Assembly (NCBI GenBank): GCA_015680685.1
Contig: MNCI01034303.1
Location: 8,948 to 72,947, forward strand
Direction of reading: 5' to 3'
Length of the DNA stretch: 64,000 nucleotides
Source of the DNA: Gnetum montanum
Taxonomy: Eukaryota > Streptophyta > Gnetopsida > Gnetales > Gnetaceae
Shown here piece after piece: positions 1 through 10,729 of this stretch. The position numbers were made by a program, and so were the translations under genes. Below the pieces are notes generated by a model. The model saw nothing but the letters and a program-made list of their open reading frames with translations. It was not told the DNA's origin and made no database searches. Position 1 is the stretch's first letter. Every line of letters starts with the position of its first letter.

Positions 1-1732
1 CTTGTTGCTTCAAAAGCTAACAACAGAAGTAGTGGCTAAGGTAGAAGAAGTATGGAGCTCCTTAGACAGTAAAATTGAAACTATCCTTAAGATTGTAGAA
101 GAGTCTAAGGAGGAACGAAGTAGTGACAAGAACAAGACAAAGTAGAGAGATTTAGGCCCTGCACATAACAAGGGTAAGGAAAAAATTACTATCTCTGATG
201 AGGTTGTGGATTCAAACACAGATGATGATGGTGGATGTGAGATCTACCACTATGACCATCCTAAAGGATGTTATCCAATTATCTCACATCTACAAGAGTC
301 TGGGGTGTATGCACTTAACCCGAGACTCAACAAACGACAGACACCCCATAGGTTACCTTATCCCCAAGGTAACCCAAGATAGTTCCACCAACCCTTAACA
401 TATTATCCAAGTGGAACTCCACCATAACCCATCAAACAGCATCAGCAGTGGCAATACCCACAGTCATGGGGGATGCCACCACCGAAACATCAATACCCTT
501 GCTGGCAGCTGATCCCTCCAAGTGACTCCATGGGTCACACAAATCCCCAACGTCACTACCAAGTTCGGTAGTACTTTAGAAGAACTCCTTCTCCTCCAAG
601 AGATGCTCCATACCCATACCATCCTCCTCATCCATCCGCACCTCTTCCACCGGTAGTTCCCACAACACCTCCTGCTCCAACAATGCAAGGGGAATGCCCT
701 ACTCAACTGTAGCAACTCCACGCTACGAGAGTAGTAAACATTCAACCCGCTACTGGTTTTGACAACTGTAAAAAGAGAAGACCCTTCTTCAAAACCAGAA
801 GCCCAAACAAGCTCTCACAACAAAAAGCAGTTGAGCCTGTAAACACTCCTTCGACACATAGAGCTTCGGAGCACCCTTCAGTCCAAAATCAGAGCTTAAC
901 ACATATGGTTATGTTAACGCATACCGTAATCGACTAGATCAAGGTCGGCCACCTTCCTAGGAAATTATCTGACCCTGGGAGTCCCTTAATCTACCTCCAA
1001 GTCACCAAAAATAAACCACATAAGGCTCTTCTTAACTCAGGATTCAGAGTTAACTTAATTTCACGAGAGATGTATCACGCCTGGAACCTACCCCAACTTA
1101 AGAAGAGCAACATTCAACTGGAGCTGGCAGACCAGTCCATCATCATTCCCTTGGGATTGGTGGAAGACATCGTTACCACTGTGTGTGGTTGGTCTTACCC
1201 AGCTGATTTCCTGGTGATCGAAGTAAAAAACAACGAAGGGGACTTTCCAATTATAATGGGAAGGGCATGGCTGAGTACAGTAGATGCATGCCTAGGAATC
1301 CATGATCTTTCCTTGGAAATTTCTAAGATAAATATTTATGGAAAGATCGAGAAGAGGAAAGTTCCATGCATCACATATAGTGATTCATCAGGTGATGACA
1401 TGGAGGAAATGCCTCCATGCAATAGGTGTGCCCTTGAAAATGTAAAACAAAGATGCCTGTATGTAGCAACCACACAAAAAGTAGCAGACACCCCGTGGTT
1501 GAAAGCTACTAGAAAGAGCAATCCAACATGCATGAAACAAACTAAGGAAACAACCCATGCCAATAGCGAAGGCATAGATACGTTAGAATATGAGTGCCGC
1601 CAACTTCCACCCCTTAATCTAAGATCATCAATTGGGAGAAGTTGGGCACTTTTAAGAAATTCAAATAGATGTTCATTATTTTGGATCTCTCCCTTTCCAC
1701 TCAATCATGGGGGATATGGCCACCTATGCTAA
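1..1732 (+). pseudogene. gag C-terminus and retropepsin-like protease (family A)
   Basis: One reading direction runs from the gag C-terminal region into an aspartic protease. The gag part has the motif CEIYHYDHPKGCYP near 240-280, also found in families B and C, followed by a proline/glutamine-rich stretch. The protease core lies at about 1020-1330: ALLNSGFRVNLIS, then a flap-like segment and IMGRAWLS. The catalytic Asp of the D-x-G motif is Asn here (codon AAC at 1034-1036), so the enzyme should be inactive. Several in-frame stops interrupt the gag part (for example after KNKTK near 145). The frame is open from about 1070 to 1732. No RT follows. The domain assignment is from motifs and comparison with families C and D. 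Confidence 0.75.
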
Positions 1733-3648
1733 TCATTTGGGGCCCTCAGTTCTTTTTAAGTTTTTTTTTTACACATTTTTTTTACACGTTTTTGTCTTAC
1801 ACATTTTTGTTTTACAAATTTCTTTAACTTTTCTTGTTTTTGTATTACAACATCGTTATACTTTTCCATTTTGTGTGTGTGCGTGTGCGTGTGATCCACC
1901 TTGTAAGTTTGTCACCGAATAAGTGTTCTTCACGATGGTATGAACTATTTTCATGTTGATTGCTAATGTTTGGTTTTTACCTTTAAGTCATAATGTTGAT
2001 ACTAAGGTATGTTTCTTTTGATATGGCAGGGAATGAGATCACTTCATCCATCCATCCACAAGTTCTATGGTCTCTCTTGGCTTGGAAATGTACAGTCCCT
2101 TCTAATTAAGAACCATTAACGAATCGGTGACTGGGCATTTCTCAAACTAAGGAAGGACTCAAGGATTGAAAAGGGTGTGACTTCAAGGGAACTTGATGCG
2201 TTTGTGTTGGCTGTTCTCTTGGGTGCTTGGATGTTTTCTTCTTGAGTTTTCTTACCGTTTCAACGTTACCCAATTCTCAGGAAGCTAAGCAATAAAAATA
2301 ACAAAGTCTTTGCATGGTGTGGTTCTCACGCATAAACACATAAAACGAAAAAAAAAGAAAAAAAAAGAAAAGAGAAAAAAAAGAAGAGAAAAAGAAAAGC
2401 GAGAATTCAAAGCACACCCCTTAGACGAAATAATGATTTGAGCTACAAGCACTGGTTATGGAACTAAAAATGTTCCCTCTAACTAAGGCCCTTCTTACTT
2501 CCCATTCTCTCCTCCTTATTTCATCAGAATGGTGGTGACTCTTAGGTGAAGGCATTCTTGTTACTTCAAGAGGATGGTTTGGCCAAATGCATTAATGCGA
2601 AGTCACTGGATGTGGTTGGTTTGAGGCTGAAGTTGGAATGAGATTTTCCAAGTCACATTAATCATGAACTACACAAGGAGCTGTACACCACCTTGTTCTT
2701 GGGATTTCATTCCATTCTCTTCTCTCCATCCTTCTCTCCATTGTTCACCTCATTGCCGGTTGTATCATTAGTGTATATATCTTGGTATATGCATTGTTTT
2801 CTCTTTGGTAAATTCTTGCGGTTAAGACTTTAACTCTTGTTCCAATTGACATTCCCAGAGCCTACGGACTCTTTGAATGTGGGTTTGTTAGGGCATTAAG
2901 GGCATGAGCATACTTTGGGGAGGACCCACTGACATTCATATTCGGTGCACTAGTTAAATTCTTTCCCCTAACATTTTTGCAATCTAATTTATTTTGTTCA
3001 TTTCCATCTTGACATCCATTTCATCGATGCTATAGTTGTCCCTTTTTATCTATCTTTCTTACTCCTTTTCTTTCTCCATTCTAACGGTACTAGAGGTTTG
3101 CAATTAGTCATGGGGGTACGGGCCCGATTTTTTCGATTTTCTCCTAGCCCTGAATTTTTTCAATTTTTTCCTAACCCCTACACCTTCGGTAGTCATCAAT
3201 ATTATATCTCTAGATCTGCAATTAGCCATACCACAACCTAGCCAATGGACTTACACCGAAGTAAGGTATTAATTACATGATGATTCATTTACCCTTGCTA
3301 ATATAAGATTGTGTTGTGTGTGCAAATGGCGATCATACAACAACGGATTGGATATGGAGCAAACACTTGGAATAGAGCAGTTCTGGAAGCAGCTATGCAA
3401 GGAGCAGGATCGATAACGTGCTTACGGATGGACAATGATAGGCGTAATCTTGGCATTGGCAGTAGCAACACTTCTTTCTCTCTCTCTTTCTCAGCTGCCA
3501 AATGAGGCCTGATGTCAATGTAATAAGGTGTTCACTCTTGTTTTTACGAACACTAGTTTTGTCAAGTCTTGTAATGATGATCCATTCACAAGTCATCCCA
3601 TTAGTTCCATTTAGTCAATAATCCGATACCTTCCCAATATTTTGTAAG
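1733..3648 (+). other. Non-coding internal region of family A
   Basis: No convincing coding sequence. It begins with T-rich runs (1755-1860) and a GT/CG-rich simple stretch near 1873-1895. A pure A/G run lies at 2343-2400. The stretch near 2430-2520 (TAGAACTA-type text around GCACTGGTTATG and CTAACTAAGGCCC) matches, in reverse, family C at about 23390-23460, so this is a conserved spacer between the end of gag/pol and the accessory ORF. A short open frame at 3311-3505 is unrecognised and probably spurious. Confidence 0.5.
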
Positions 3649-3682
3649 GAACTTGAGGATGAGTTTTTATGCAGTCATGGGG
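3649..3682 (+). repeat. Second copy of the polypurine-tract region (family A)
   Basis: The text ACTTGAGGATGAGTTTTTAT followed by GCAGTCATGGGGATA closely resembles ACTCGAGGACGAGTTTTTAT followed by TTAGTTGTGGGGGTA just before the LTR at 3905. The matching part extends upstream into CAATAATCC-GATACCT (about 3617) versus TAATAATCC-CATACCT (about 3819). The two copies are separated by the accessory-ORF tail, which suggests a rearrangement or template switch that duplicated the element's 3' end. Confidence 0.5.
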
Positions 3683-3732
3683 ATAAAGGGAAAGCACCCA
3701 TGGAGGAGCCACCGCCACCAGGAACTACATGA
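3679..3732 (+). pseudogene. C-terminal tail of the accessory ORF (family A)
   Basis: One frame reads GDKGKAPMEEPPPPGTT followed by a TGA stop at 3730-3732. Nearly the same tail ends the accessory ORF of family B (35858 onward, minus strand) and family D (43830 onward, minus strand). The rest of the ORF is absent upstream, where a duplicated polypurine-tract region is joined on. It is too short to be a gene itself, but it shows that family A once carried the same accessory ORF. Confidence 0.6.
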
Positions 3733-3892
3733 GTTCCATTTTTTTGTAGTTGTAGTATTTTTCCTGTGTTGTGTCTTCCCACACTGCGGCATCATTTCAT
3801 TTTTTGTTTTTCCAGTTAATAATCCCATACCTATCCACTGTGTAATCAATGAAGCTTGTTCTCCTTGTAACTCGAGGACGAGTTTTTATTTA

Positions 3893-3904
3893 GTTGTGGG
3901 GGTA
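3893..3904 (+). other. Polypurine tract of family A
   Basis: GTTGTGGGGGTA directly precedes the LTR start TGATGGGACG at 3905. The same tract lies, on the minus strand, next to the 3' LTRs of families B (35666-35677) and D (43624-43635). It is the expected primer site for plus-strand DNA synthesis. Confidence 0.75.
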
Positions 3905-3913
3905 TGATGGGAC

Positions 3914-4060
3914 GTGATATTGCATAGGCCATGATATCGCGTACGCGATATCGCATTGGTCGTGATATCGCATCGCCCGCGATATTGCGTACGCGATATT
4001 GCGTCTTCCCTACGATATCGCATACGCGATATCATAGTCCACTGCAATGCCTATAAATAA
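3914..4060 (+). promoter_or_regulatory. U3 palindrome array and TATA box of family A LTR
   Basis: Repeated GCGATATCGC-type units (also GCGATATTGC and variants) occupy 3914-4035. They include the perfect 20-bp palindrome GATATCGCGTACGCGATATC at 3933-3952. A TATA box, CTATAAATAA, follows at 4051-4060, about 15-20 bp after the last unit. This is the LTR promoter position. A role as paired transcription-factor sites is inference. Confidence 0.7.
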
Positions 4061-4310
4061 GAAGCAGCTCTCCCTTGTTCATCATAAGTTATTAGTTAGG
4101 AGTTAGAAGTAGCGAAGCTCTGGTAGTTTGGCCACTCCAAAGATAGTTTATTTTCTTATGTCTACCCACAGTGTGGTGAATGTAATTGTACAACATCCTT
4201 TATTTGAGTGTGACGTACTTGGACACGCACATGATCGGCAATAAAGATCGAGATTACTTCATCATTGTAGCAGTCACTTTGTTTATTTAATTATTATAAT
4301 GAGGAATGAG

Positions 4311-4630
4311 TACGACTTGATTACGAGCATCTTTGTGTGACTACTTGGTAACGCAATGGCGTACCTAGGATCTACGCTTGGTAATCCCAGTGGTAGTCAT
4401 GCACCAAGATGTGTATGGTTAGTCAAGGAATCGGTTGCTCATCGCACTTAGGCTAGTAACGTGGTACAAGTACGACTTGATTACGAGCATTAAGTGTGAC
4501 TACTTGGTAGCCCAGTGGCGTACCTAGGATCTACCCTTGGTAATCCTAGTAGTAGTTGTGCACAAGGTCCAAGATGTGTACGGTTGATCAAGGAATTGGT
4601 TGCTCATCGCACTTAGAATAGATTAGATTC
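4311..4630 (+). repeat. 160-bp tandem duplication inside the family A LTR
   Basis: TACGACTTGATTACGAGCAT occurs at 4311 and again at 4471, and the following text stays similar for about 160 bp (CTACTTGGTA, GGCGTACCTAGGATCTAC, CAAGATGTGTA, GGTTGCTCATCGCACTTAG). It lies downstream of the TATA box, so it lengthens the R/U5 part. The other LTRs of this group have one copy. Confidence 0.8.
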
Positions 4631-4900
4631 TCTTACCCTTCTCCTCCTAGCTTAGCTTAGTTAATATTATTTTTCACTGCCTTCAGGAGTAGCGTTAGAA
4701 ATAGGAACACATCATACACCTCACTCTGGACTAAACCATACGTGACAAATATAATACTAGTCCAAGTGGGAAGACAACGAACTGCAACCTAAGGCTAACT
4801 ATCTAGGTGCCACAACTAGTCCATCTGTAGAGTTCGACCGGATCGCACGTGCTATGCTTGTTTCGTATGGTTGAGTGTAGGGGTACCTCGCCACTCATCA

Positions 4901-5397
4901 AGATCTATTATGTTGTACTTCAAAGTGCAAGGACTAGCAAATTAGTTACATCATTTCCTTGTAATATTTATTTGTCTTTTATCACCCTGCAGGGTTGATG
5001 CACTTCTTGTGAGAAGTCATCATCCTTGCACTTGTCAGGATCCTATGGAATTGAGTGCTGGTGCAATGCACAATACTCAAGAGTGGATCTCAAGTTGTAA
5101 AGGTTTTCAAATCCTAGAAACGACATTCTAATATTGTTGGAACCTTGTAGGGTTGAGTGGATATGTGGAATTGAAAAACTATGAAGTAGAGCTTAGAGCT
5201 TGTACAAGGTGTGGTACCCTTCAAACCACATTTTGAGAGCAACAACGTCTAGAGATATGCTAGTAAACTACCCTCCAAGTGTGGACTACCCAAGTTGGGG
5301 AACTATGTTAAATTTTGTGTATGCTTTGGCTAATTAATTTTTAATTTGGAAAACTTATTTATCACCCCAAACCCTCTTCTAAGTTCAATGATCTTCA
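4901..5397 (+). repeat. 5' LTR of copia I, 3' part only
   Basis: It matches the 3' LTR from about 10215 to 10711, including two ~105-bp repeat units marked by AAACCACATT-type blocks (5118 and 5223). It ends GATCTTCA at 5397, just before the primer-binding site. The upstream part of this LTR is displaced by the family A insertion. Confidence 0.75.
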
Positions 5398-5412
5398 AGT
5401 GGAATTGAAGCT
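5398..5412 (+). other. Primer-binding site of copia I (initiator-Met type)
   Basis: AGTGGAATTGAAGC follows the LTR end. It resembles the usual plant copia primer site TGGTATCAGAGC with a few changes. The equivalent site in copia II (15488 onward) reads AGTGGTATTGAAGC, which is closer. Confidence 0.55.
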
Positions 5413-5449
5413 TGGTTCCCTTCTTAATCATCAACATCAAGAGTGAACA

Positions 5450-6850
5450 ATGGAGGGGACATATTATACAAAGCCATCCATGTTTGATGGATTCAACTTC
5501 ACCTATTGAAAAGGTAGAATGCAAGGATTGTTCAAATCTATGGAGTTCAAAATTTGGGAGTCCATCCTTGAAGGTTACACACTGCTTGTCAATATCTCCA
5601 TCGAAATCATCAAGCCCCACAACAAATGGACACAAGAGAAGAAAAATAAGTCTATGTTTGATTCAAAGGTTAAAAGTTGTTTTTATTGTGCTTTGAATAA
5701 ATCTAAGTTTAATAGAATAACTAGATGTAAAATTACCAAAGAAATTTGGCAAATATTAGAAGCTACTTATGAGAAAACCTTAATTGTTAAAAAATCTAAA
5801 TTGTTAGTTTTAAAAAGTGAATGTGATAAGCACAAAATGAAAGAAGGTGAGAAAACAAAAGATTATTTTCCTAGAGCCAATGATCTTATTGTGGCCATTA
5901 GAGTTACTAGAAAAAATCTACTAGAAAGCGATGTCATTATTAAAATGATTAGAACACTCTGACTCAAGTTTAGACCAAAAGTAATTGTGATGGAAGAAAT
6001 TAGAGATTTTTTAACTCTAAAATTAGAAGAGCTTAAAAGTGCTCTTATTACTTATGAAATGAACCTCATAAGCGACTATGCTATCTAGAAAAAACCCATC
6101 ACTCTAGAAACTACCTCCAAGAAGAAGGAGCTCAATGAACATGATGAGGATAGTGAAGATGAGATTTCCATTCTCTCAAGGAAGCTACAATGATTAATAG
6201 CAAGAAGAAGCAAGGGATCACCTTAGTAAATATTGAACCTATTCAAAGGTAAGGAAAGAGGTAAAATTTTTTTAAATTCTAACTTAGATTTCTCTTCTAT
6301 AGAATGTTAGGTTTGTGGAGGAAGAGGCCATATGGCCTCTAAATATCCTAGCAATAGCAAAGTGTAGCTAAAGACTAGATCCAATGATGAGGAATTGAAA
6401 AAGACCAACTTCTCTACAAGTTGGGATGATGGTGAGTAAAGTGAAGAAGAAGTAGATGACTCTATCCTAATAGAAGAAGGTTCACCTCAAGCTTCTAATG
6501 ATCTACAAGGTAAAAATTATGAAAGGTATAGTGAATTATCAGAAGAGATTCTCATCCTTCATTACTTAATTAGAAAGGTAAAGAAATTTTTGAATAGAAA
6601 AGTTGATGTAATTCACATTGAGTTAAAAAGAGAGATCTCATACATTAGAGCTAAGATTCAATAGCTAACCCCTTTAAATAAGGATTGCAAATATTTTCTA
6701 GGAGGAAAAATACATGAAAGAAAACCTATAGAAGAAAGTGAAGAGAAAGTCTCTCTAGAGGATACAAGCTCAAGCTCAAACACCAACACAATCAAGTTTG
6801 ATAATGTCATTCATGAGGAGAATAATTTATTTTTTTTCCAAAAATTATGG
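5450..6850 (+). pseudogene. Copia gag (copia I), decayed
   Basis: Reading starts at ATG 5450, 53 bp after the LTR. The N-terminal part (MEGTYYTKPSMFDGFNFTY) is followed by a region typical of plant copia gag (UBN2-like): TKEIWQILEATYEKT, KMKEGEKTKDYFPRANDL. The clearest open part is 5519-5962. A zinc-knuckle remnant near 6307-6350 reads C-x2-C-x4-H with the last Cys changed to Tyr. Several stops and at least one frame change break it. After about 6850 the coding signal ends and no pol domain follows. Gag would package the RNA; this copy is dead. Confidence 0.65.
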
Positions 6851-8259
6851 AACTAAATAAAACCTTGGTTATTCTCATGATGATCACAATAAGCTTGATG
6901 CTTGGTCTTGTCAAAAAGGTTCTAGCAAGGATATTTTGTAGATAATAGTAGCTGAAATGAAAAGAAGTAGAGAATTAAAACTTACCTCAAAGACAAAAAT
7001 GATACAATAAGTAATCAAGAAGAACATAAATAATTAGAGTCATTATACAAAAGATCTAATGAAAAAGAACCAAAAGGTAAGGAGGAACTTCATGATCAAG
7101 GACCTCATCTCAAACTTCATTAATCTTCTTCCGCTTAATTGTAAGTAAGGTAAGTTAAAGTAAGGTTTTATCTCCTTACTTGATAAATTTTATAAAGTCT
7201 AAATTGGCTTGATACTTTTGTTGAAAAATCATATTTTTAATTCTTAGCTAGAATGCTTGTTTTTAATGACTAAAAATTCTTGCATGAAATTCTTGAACTA
7301 AATGCTTCATGTTGAATCTTCATTATATATCTTGTAACTATGAGTTTTTGTTTTCAAAGTTCAGTCTCTTTGTGTAACCTTTGATGAACTTCAACCTTTC
7401 AAAAGAAATTATCATGTATGTATGATGTCCATGTATTTTACCAAGTTTGAGAATGTTTTAGACTTGTTTTTACATATCTAATGGAAGACCTTAGTCTCCA
7501 TACTTGATCTTAGATATTCTATGTAGCTTAGAGATCCTAAAAGGGTCAAAACGAGTATACCACTCTATCTACAATAGATGTTTCAAAATATGAATAATTT
7601 ATGTAGGAAGAGCTTGTACCTATCATTGATTATTATCCAAGAGGCCACCAATGTAGGGGGAGTCTTTTGATGATTTTACTGAAAGGCACTTAAGTAGCAA
7701 AACTTCATTTCCTCTCTCCCTCATCAAAAAATGTGCAAAGAAGAGCCTTCTCATTTGGTAATATTTTATGATTTTTATATAAAGAAGATATTTCTTGGTA
7801 AATTCTCCTAAAAATTTTATGACCTTACTTATGAGACCTTTTAGTTATATTTCTTTTCAAGTACCTAAGATTCGTATTGCAAATATGTGTTGAGATGTAG
7901 TCACCTTTGAATATCTTAAGTATTGGTACTAGAAATGATGCTCCTAATATCTTTGGTAAAATAAGAGGTGTATATATGTGTGTGTGTGTATATATATATA
8001 TAGGAATTTTTTATATGTTTCTTTATGGTTGCTCTTTTAACACATTTAGCATGATAAGATAGGTTGCTTATCTACTTTAGAGTATTACTATCATCTATCT
8101 TATGTTTATATGTGCTTCCAATAATAAGTGCTTACAAGAAGAGTTATTTGGTACTATCAAGACTATTTGTTTTTGCTAATATGATGTTATTGTCATTTTT
8201 TAAAATGTGTTGACATCATCTTTATTAAAAGACTTGAGTTAAAAATTCTTATATATTGT
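6851..8259 (+). other. Non-coding 3' region of copia I
   Basis: AT-rich, with no pol-like protein on either strand. The stretch 7480-7680 (GAAGACCTTAGTCTCCA, GGGGGAGCTTGTACCT-like text) matches copia II at 17815-18010. A TG/TA dinucleotide repeat lies at 7968-8003. Confidence 0.5.
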
Positions 8260-9073
8260 TGATGAGTGGCGAGGTACCCCTACACTCAACCATACGAATA
8301 TGAGTGTAACACGCATGATCCGGTTGAACTCTGTAGACTAAGTGCCTACACAACTCATGGAACACTTAAGGTTAATCATTCGTTGTCTTCCCAGACTTAC
8401 TTGTATTTGTCATGGTATGGTTAAGTAAGTCCGAGCTATATGATTTTTATATGTTTTTCGGTTTATCTCCTATGCTAGTGAGGTGAAGGGTTGAAGAGAC
8501 TAATTGACTAACTTAAACTAATTAACTAAGTATTAATTTACCTAGCATTAGCATCCATTCCCACTTACCATTCACACCCTGAACCAATGCAAACGTAGTT
8601 ACCAAACGCTAGTCTTTGTTGGGATCACCACGCATAACGCACGTGCTCGAAGCGGTTGTACTGAGGCACTTAACTAGGAGAGAAGGGTTGAGAAAGATTT
8701 AATTCCTAATAAAGCATGTAAATGGAAAAAAATAAATAACATTAAATAAAATCCTAATTATCCTATTCCATGCACTGCATGGTTTATCCAGGAAGTTCGT
8801 CTTTATTTCCGTACACAAACTTCTATTCAGGTATAATGTTTGCTCGAATAAAGATCCGTTCACTTTGGAGCTCCTACTGTGGGCACATGGAAAATATTCT
8901 ATCTCTGGAGTGATCAAACTGCTAGAGTTTCCCTACGGTCTAGACCTTGGATGGAAAACAAGGGAGAGCCACCTCTTATTTATAGACTTTGTTGCGCACC
9001 GCGATATTGCGGGGGACGATGAGATATCGCGTGGGATGCGATATCGCGGCCCATGAGATATCCCGTCCCATCA
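8260..9073 (-). repeat. Solo LTR of the family A/B group, target duplication ATTGT
   Basis: On the plus strand it runs from TGATGAGTGGCGAGG to CGTCCCATCA, 814 bp. It is flanked on both sides by ATTGT (8255-8259 and 9074-9078). The ends match the reverse complement of the family A LTR. No internal element sequence is attached, so it is a solo LTR left by LTR-LTR recombination. It carries GCGATATTGC/GAGATATCGC palindromes at 8996-9065 and a TATA-like TTATTTATAG near 8978-8987 (reverse complement CTATAAATAA). Confidence 0.85.
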
Positions 9074-9526
9074 ATTGTAATATGCATAGTTTTAATTTAG
9101 GGTTGCTATTGATTGCTACATTTGTCTCCTCGGTCTATTAATAGGTTTCTTGCTCTAGTATATCCATTGAACATCCTAGATTAGCTACGTAGATGAAGGG
9201 TTGATCTTTGATACAAACTATCTTACTTTATTAGCCTTATGGAATGAAGAAGATGTGCACTTTTCAAACCAAAATATCTACATGTTATGCACATTTATAC
9301 TTTGAATCATTATTGTAGATGCTTGAACAAGATTCCTTTGCTAAAGATCCATTTATGAGTATTCATATGCAATGGCTTTCAATAAATATTTATTCTATAA
9401 TGATATGACTACTTCATTCCCTTTTTATTCATGTCCAAAAAGGGGGCGAAGTGAAGTGCTTATGTTTATTGTGATTAAGTATATTATGATCAGATTAACC
9501 CATTTTCTTAAGTTTTGGACATTACC

Positions 9527-9540
9527 AAAAAGGAGGAGAT
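9527..9540 (+). other. Polypurine tract of copia I
   Basis: AAAAAGGAGGAGAT lies immediately before the LTR start TGTTGACC at 9541. A decayed counterpart (AAAAAGGGAGAT) precedes the copia II 3' LTR near 32844. Confidence 0.75.
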
Positions 9541-10711
9541 TGTTGACCTTTTGGTATGTCAAAACCTTAAGAAAAATGAAGAACAAGGATGCTTGTGTGG
9601 TTGTTGTGTGTAGGGAAAGAATTTGCATTTAGAAAAAATGAGAGCTTAAAGAAGAAGGACATTTACAAAGTCTCAATGAAGCATGCAAGGGTTCAAAGAA
9701 CATGGACAAGGAATGAAGACTTCAAAGCTCAACTCCATTATTCAAGAGGAACCCTTAGCATTGAAGAACTTATTGTAGGGATGACATCTCCAAGAAATAG
9801 TAGATGTCTACTATTAAAAAAAGATGTCTCCTTGATGATGAAGACATCTTGGCCGAGTCAAAGGTTTCTCAAAAGAAGACATATCTTAGAAACATTAGAT
9901 GTCTTCCTTGTGAAGAAGATGTCTTCATGGAGATGTTTCCTTAAAGATGTCTTCCTTTTGGAGAATACATCTCTTCCAAATGGAAGTTTGATGCAGAAAG
10001 ACATCTTAATCTTGAAGAAGACATCCCTAGTAATTGTTAGATAGTTGTTGCATGAATTTCAAAGTGATTTAAAAAACATCTAGGCTATAAGTAGACTTCA
10101 TTCTATTAGAAAATCAACAAGCATTATGAACTATCAAGTGTCAACATCAATCAATCATTGTATATATCATTCTCTTTTTCTTGTGCCTCATTGTACTATC
10201 TTTTGTACTATTGTAAGAGATTTATTGTGTTGCACTTCAAAGCACAAGAACCAGAAAATTAGTTGCATTCTTTCCTTATAATTCTTATTTCTCTTTTGTT
10301 TCCCTATATGGTTGATGTGCTTCTTGCAATAAGGCATCATCCTTGAGCTTGTTGGGATCCTACAAGATTGAGTGTTGGTTCAGTGCCACAACACTTCGAA
10401 GTGGAGCTCAAGTCATAAAGGTTGTGGGATCCTAGAAACCACATTGTAAGCTTGTCAGGACCTTGCAAGATTAAGTGGATTTATGGCATTGAATCACCTT
10501 AGAATGAAGCTTATATCTTGTATAGGGTGTGGTACCTTTCAAACCACATTTTAAAAGTAACAAAGTCCAAAGGTGTGCTAGCGAACTACCTTTCAAGTGT
10601 GGACTACCTAAGTTGGGGAACCATATTAAATTTGATGTGTGCTTTAGCTAATTAATTTTAATTTGGGAAAGTTGTTCATCCCAACCCCCATTCTAAGTTC
10701 AATGATCTTCA
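9541..10711 (+). repeat. 3' LTR of copia I
   Basis: It begins TGTTGACCTTTTGG after the polypurine tract and ends GATCTTCA, 1171 bp. U3 (9780-10025) holds many short AGATGTCT and AGACATCT motifs. The downstream half has two ~105-bp tandem units (AAACCACATT blocks at 10436 and 10541). The small open frame at 9589-10044 runs through the motif array and is not thought to be a gene. Confidence 0.8.
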
Positions 10712-10729
10712 ACTAGTCTTTGAATCATA

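Larger units (their letters stand above)
1..4900 (+). mobile_element. Family A: Athila-like LTR retrotransposon, 3' part, lacking RT and integrase
   Basis: This is the 3' part of a Ty3/gypsy-type element; its 5' LTR lies before the window. In order it holds the gag C-terminus and protease (to 1732), about 1.9 kb without coding sequence, the tail of an accessory ORF, a polypurine tract and a 996-bp LTR. There is no reverse transcriptase, RNase H or integrase between the protease and the LTR, so this copy could only have moved with enzymes supplied in trans. It sits inside the 5' LTR of copia I, because sequence right after 4900 matches the interior of that copia LTR near 10215. The Athila-like call comes by homology to family C, which keeps a recognisable RT. 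Confidence 0.75.
3905..4900 (+). repeat. 3' LTR of family A
   Basis: The LTR begins TGATGGGACG after the polypurine tract and ends CCACTCATCA. Its end matches, directly or as reverse complement, the ends of the LTRs at 8260, 25772, 34795 and 40518. At 996 bp it is longer than those (814-871 bp) because of an internal 160-bp tandem duplication. U3 carries a palindrome array and a TATA box. The AGATC just after 4900 is the candidate target duplication, but its partner lies outside the window. Confidence 0.85.
4901..10711 (+). mobile_element. Copia I: gag-only Ty1/copia-type LTR retrotransposon
   Basis: The element has the inner part of a 5' LTR (4901-5397), a primer-binding site like initiator-Met tRNA, a decayed gag, about 2.7 kb of non-coding DNA, a polypurine tract and a complete 3' LTR (9541-10711). 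No protease, integrase, RT or RNase H is visible, so it is a non-autonomous, gag-bearing derivative. A solo LTR (8260-9073) is inserted in it, and family A cuts its 5' LTR. It shares its plan and LTR sequence with copia II. Confidence 0.7.

Noticed and set aside
9589-10044. 151-codon ORF in the copia I LTR
   Set aside because: It lies over the U3 GATGTCT motif array and is absent as an ORF from the copia II LTRs.
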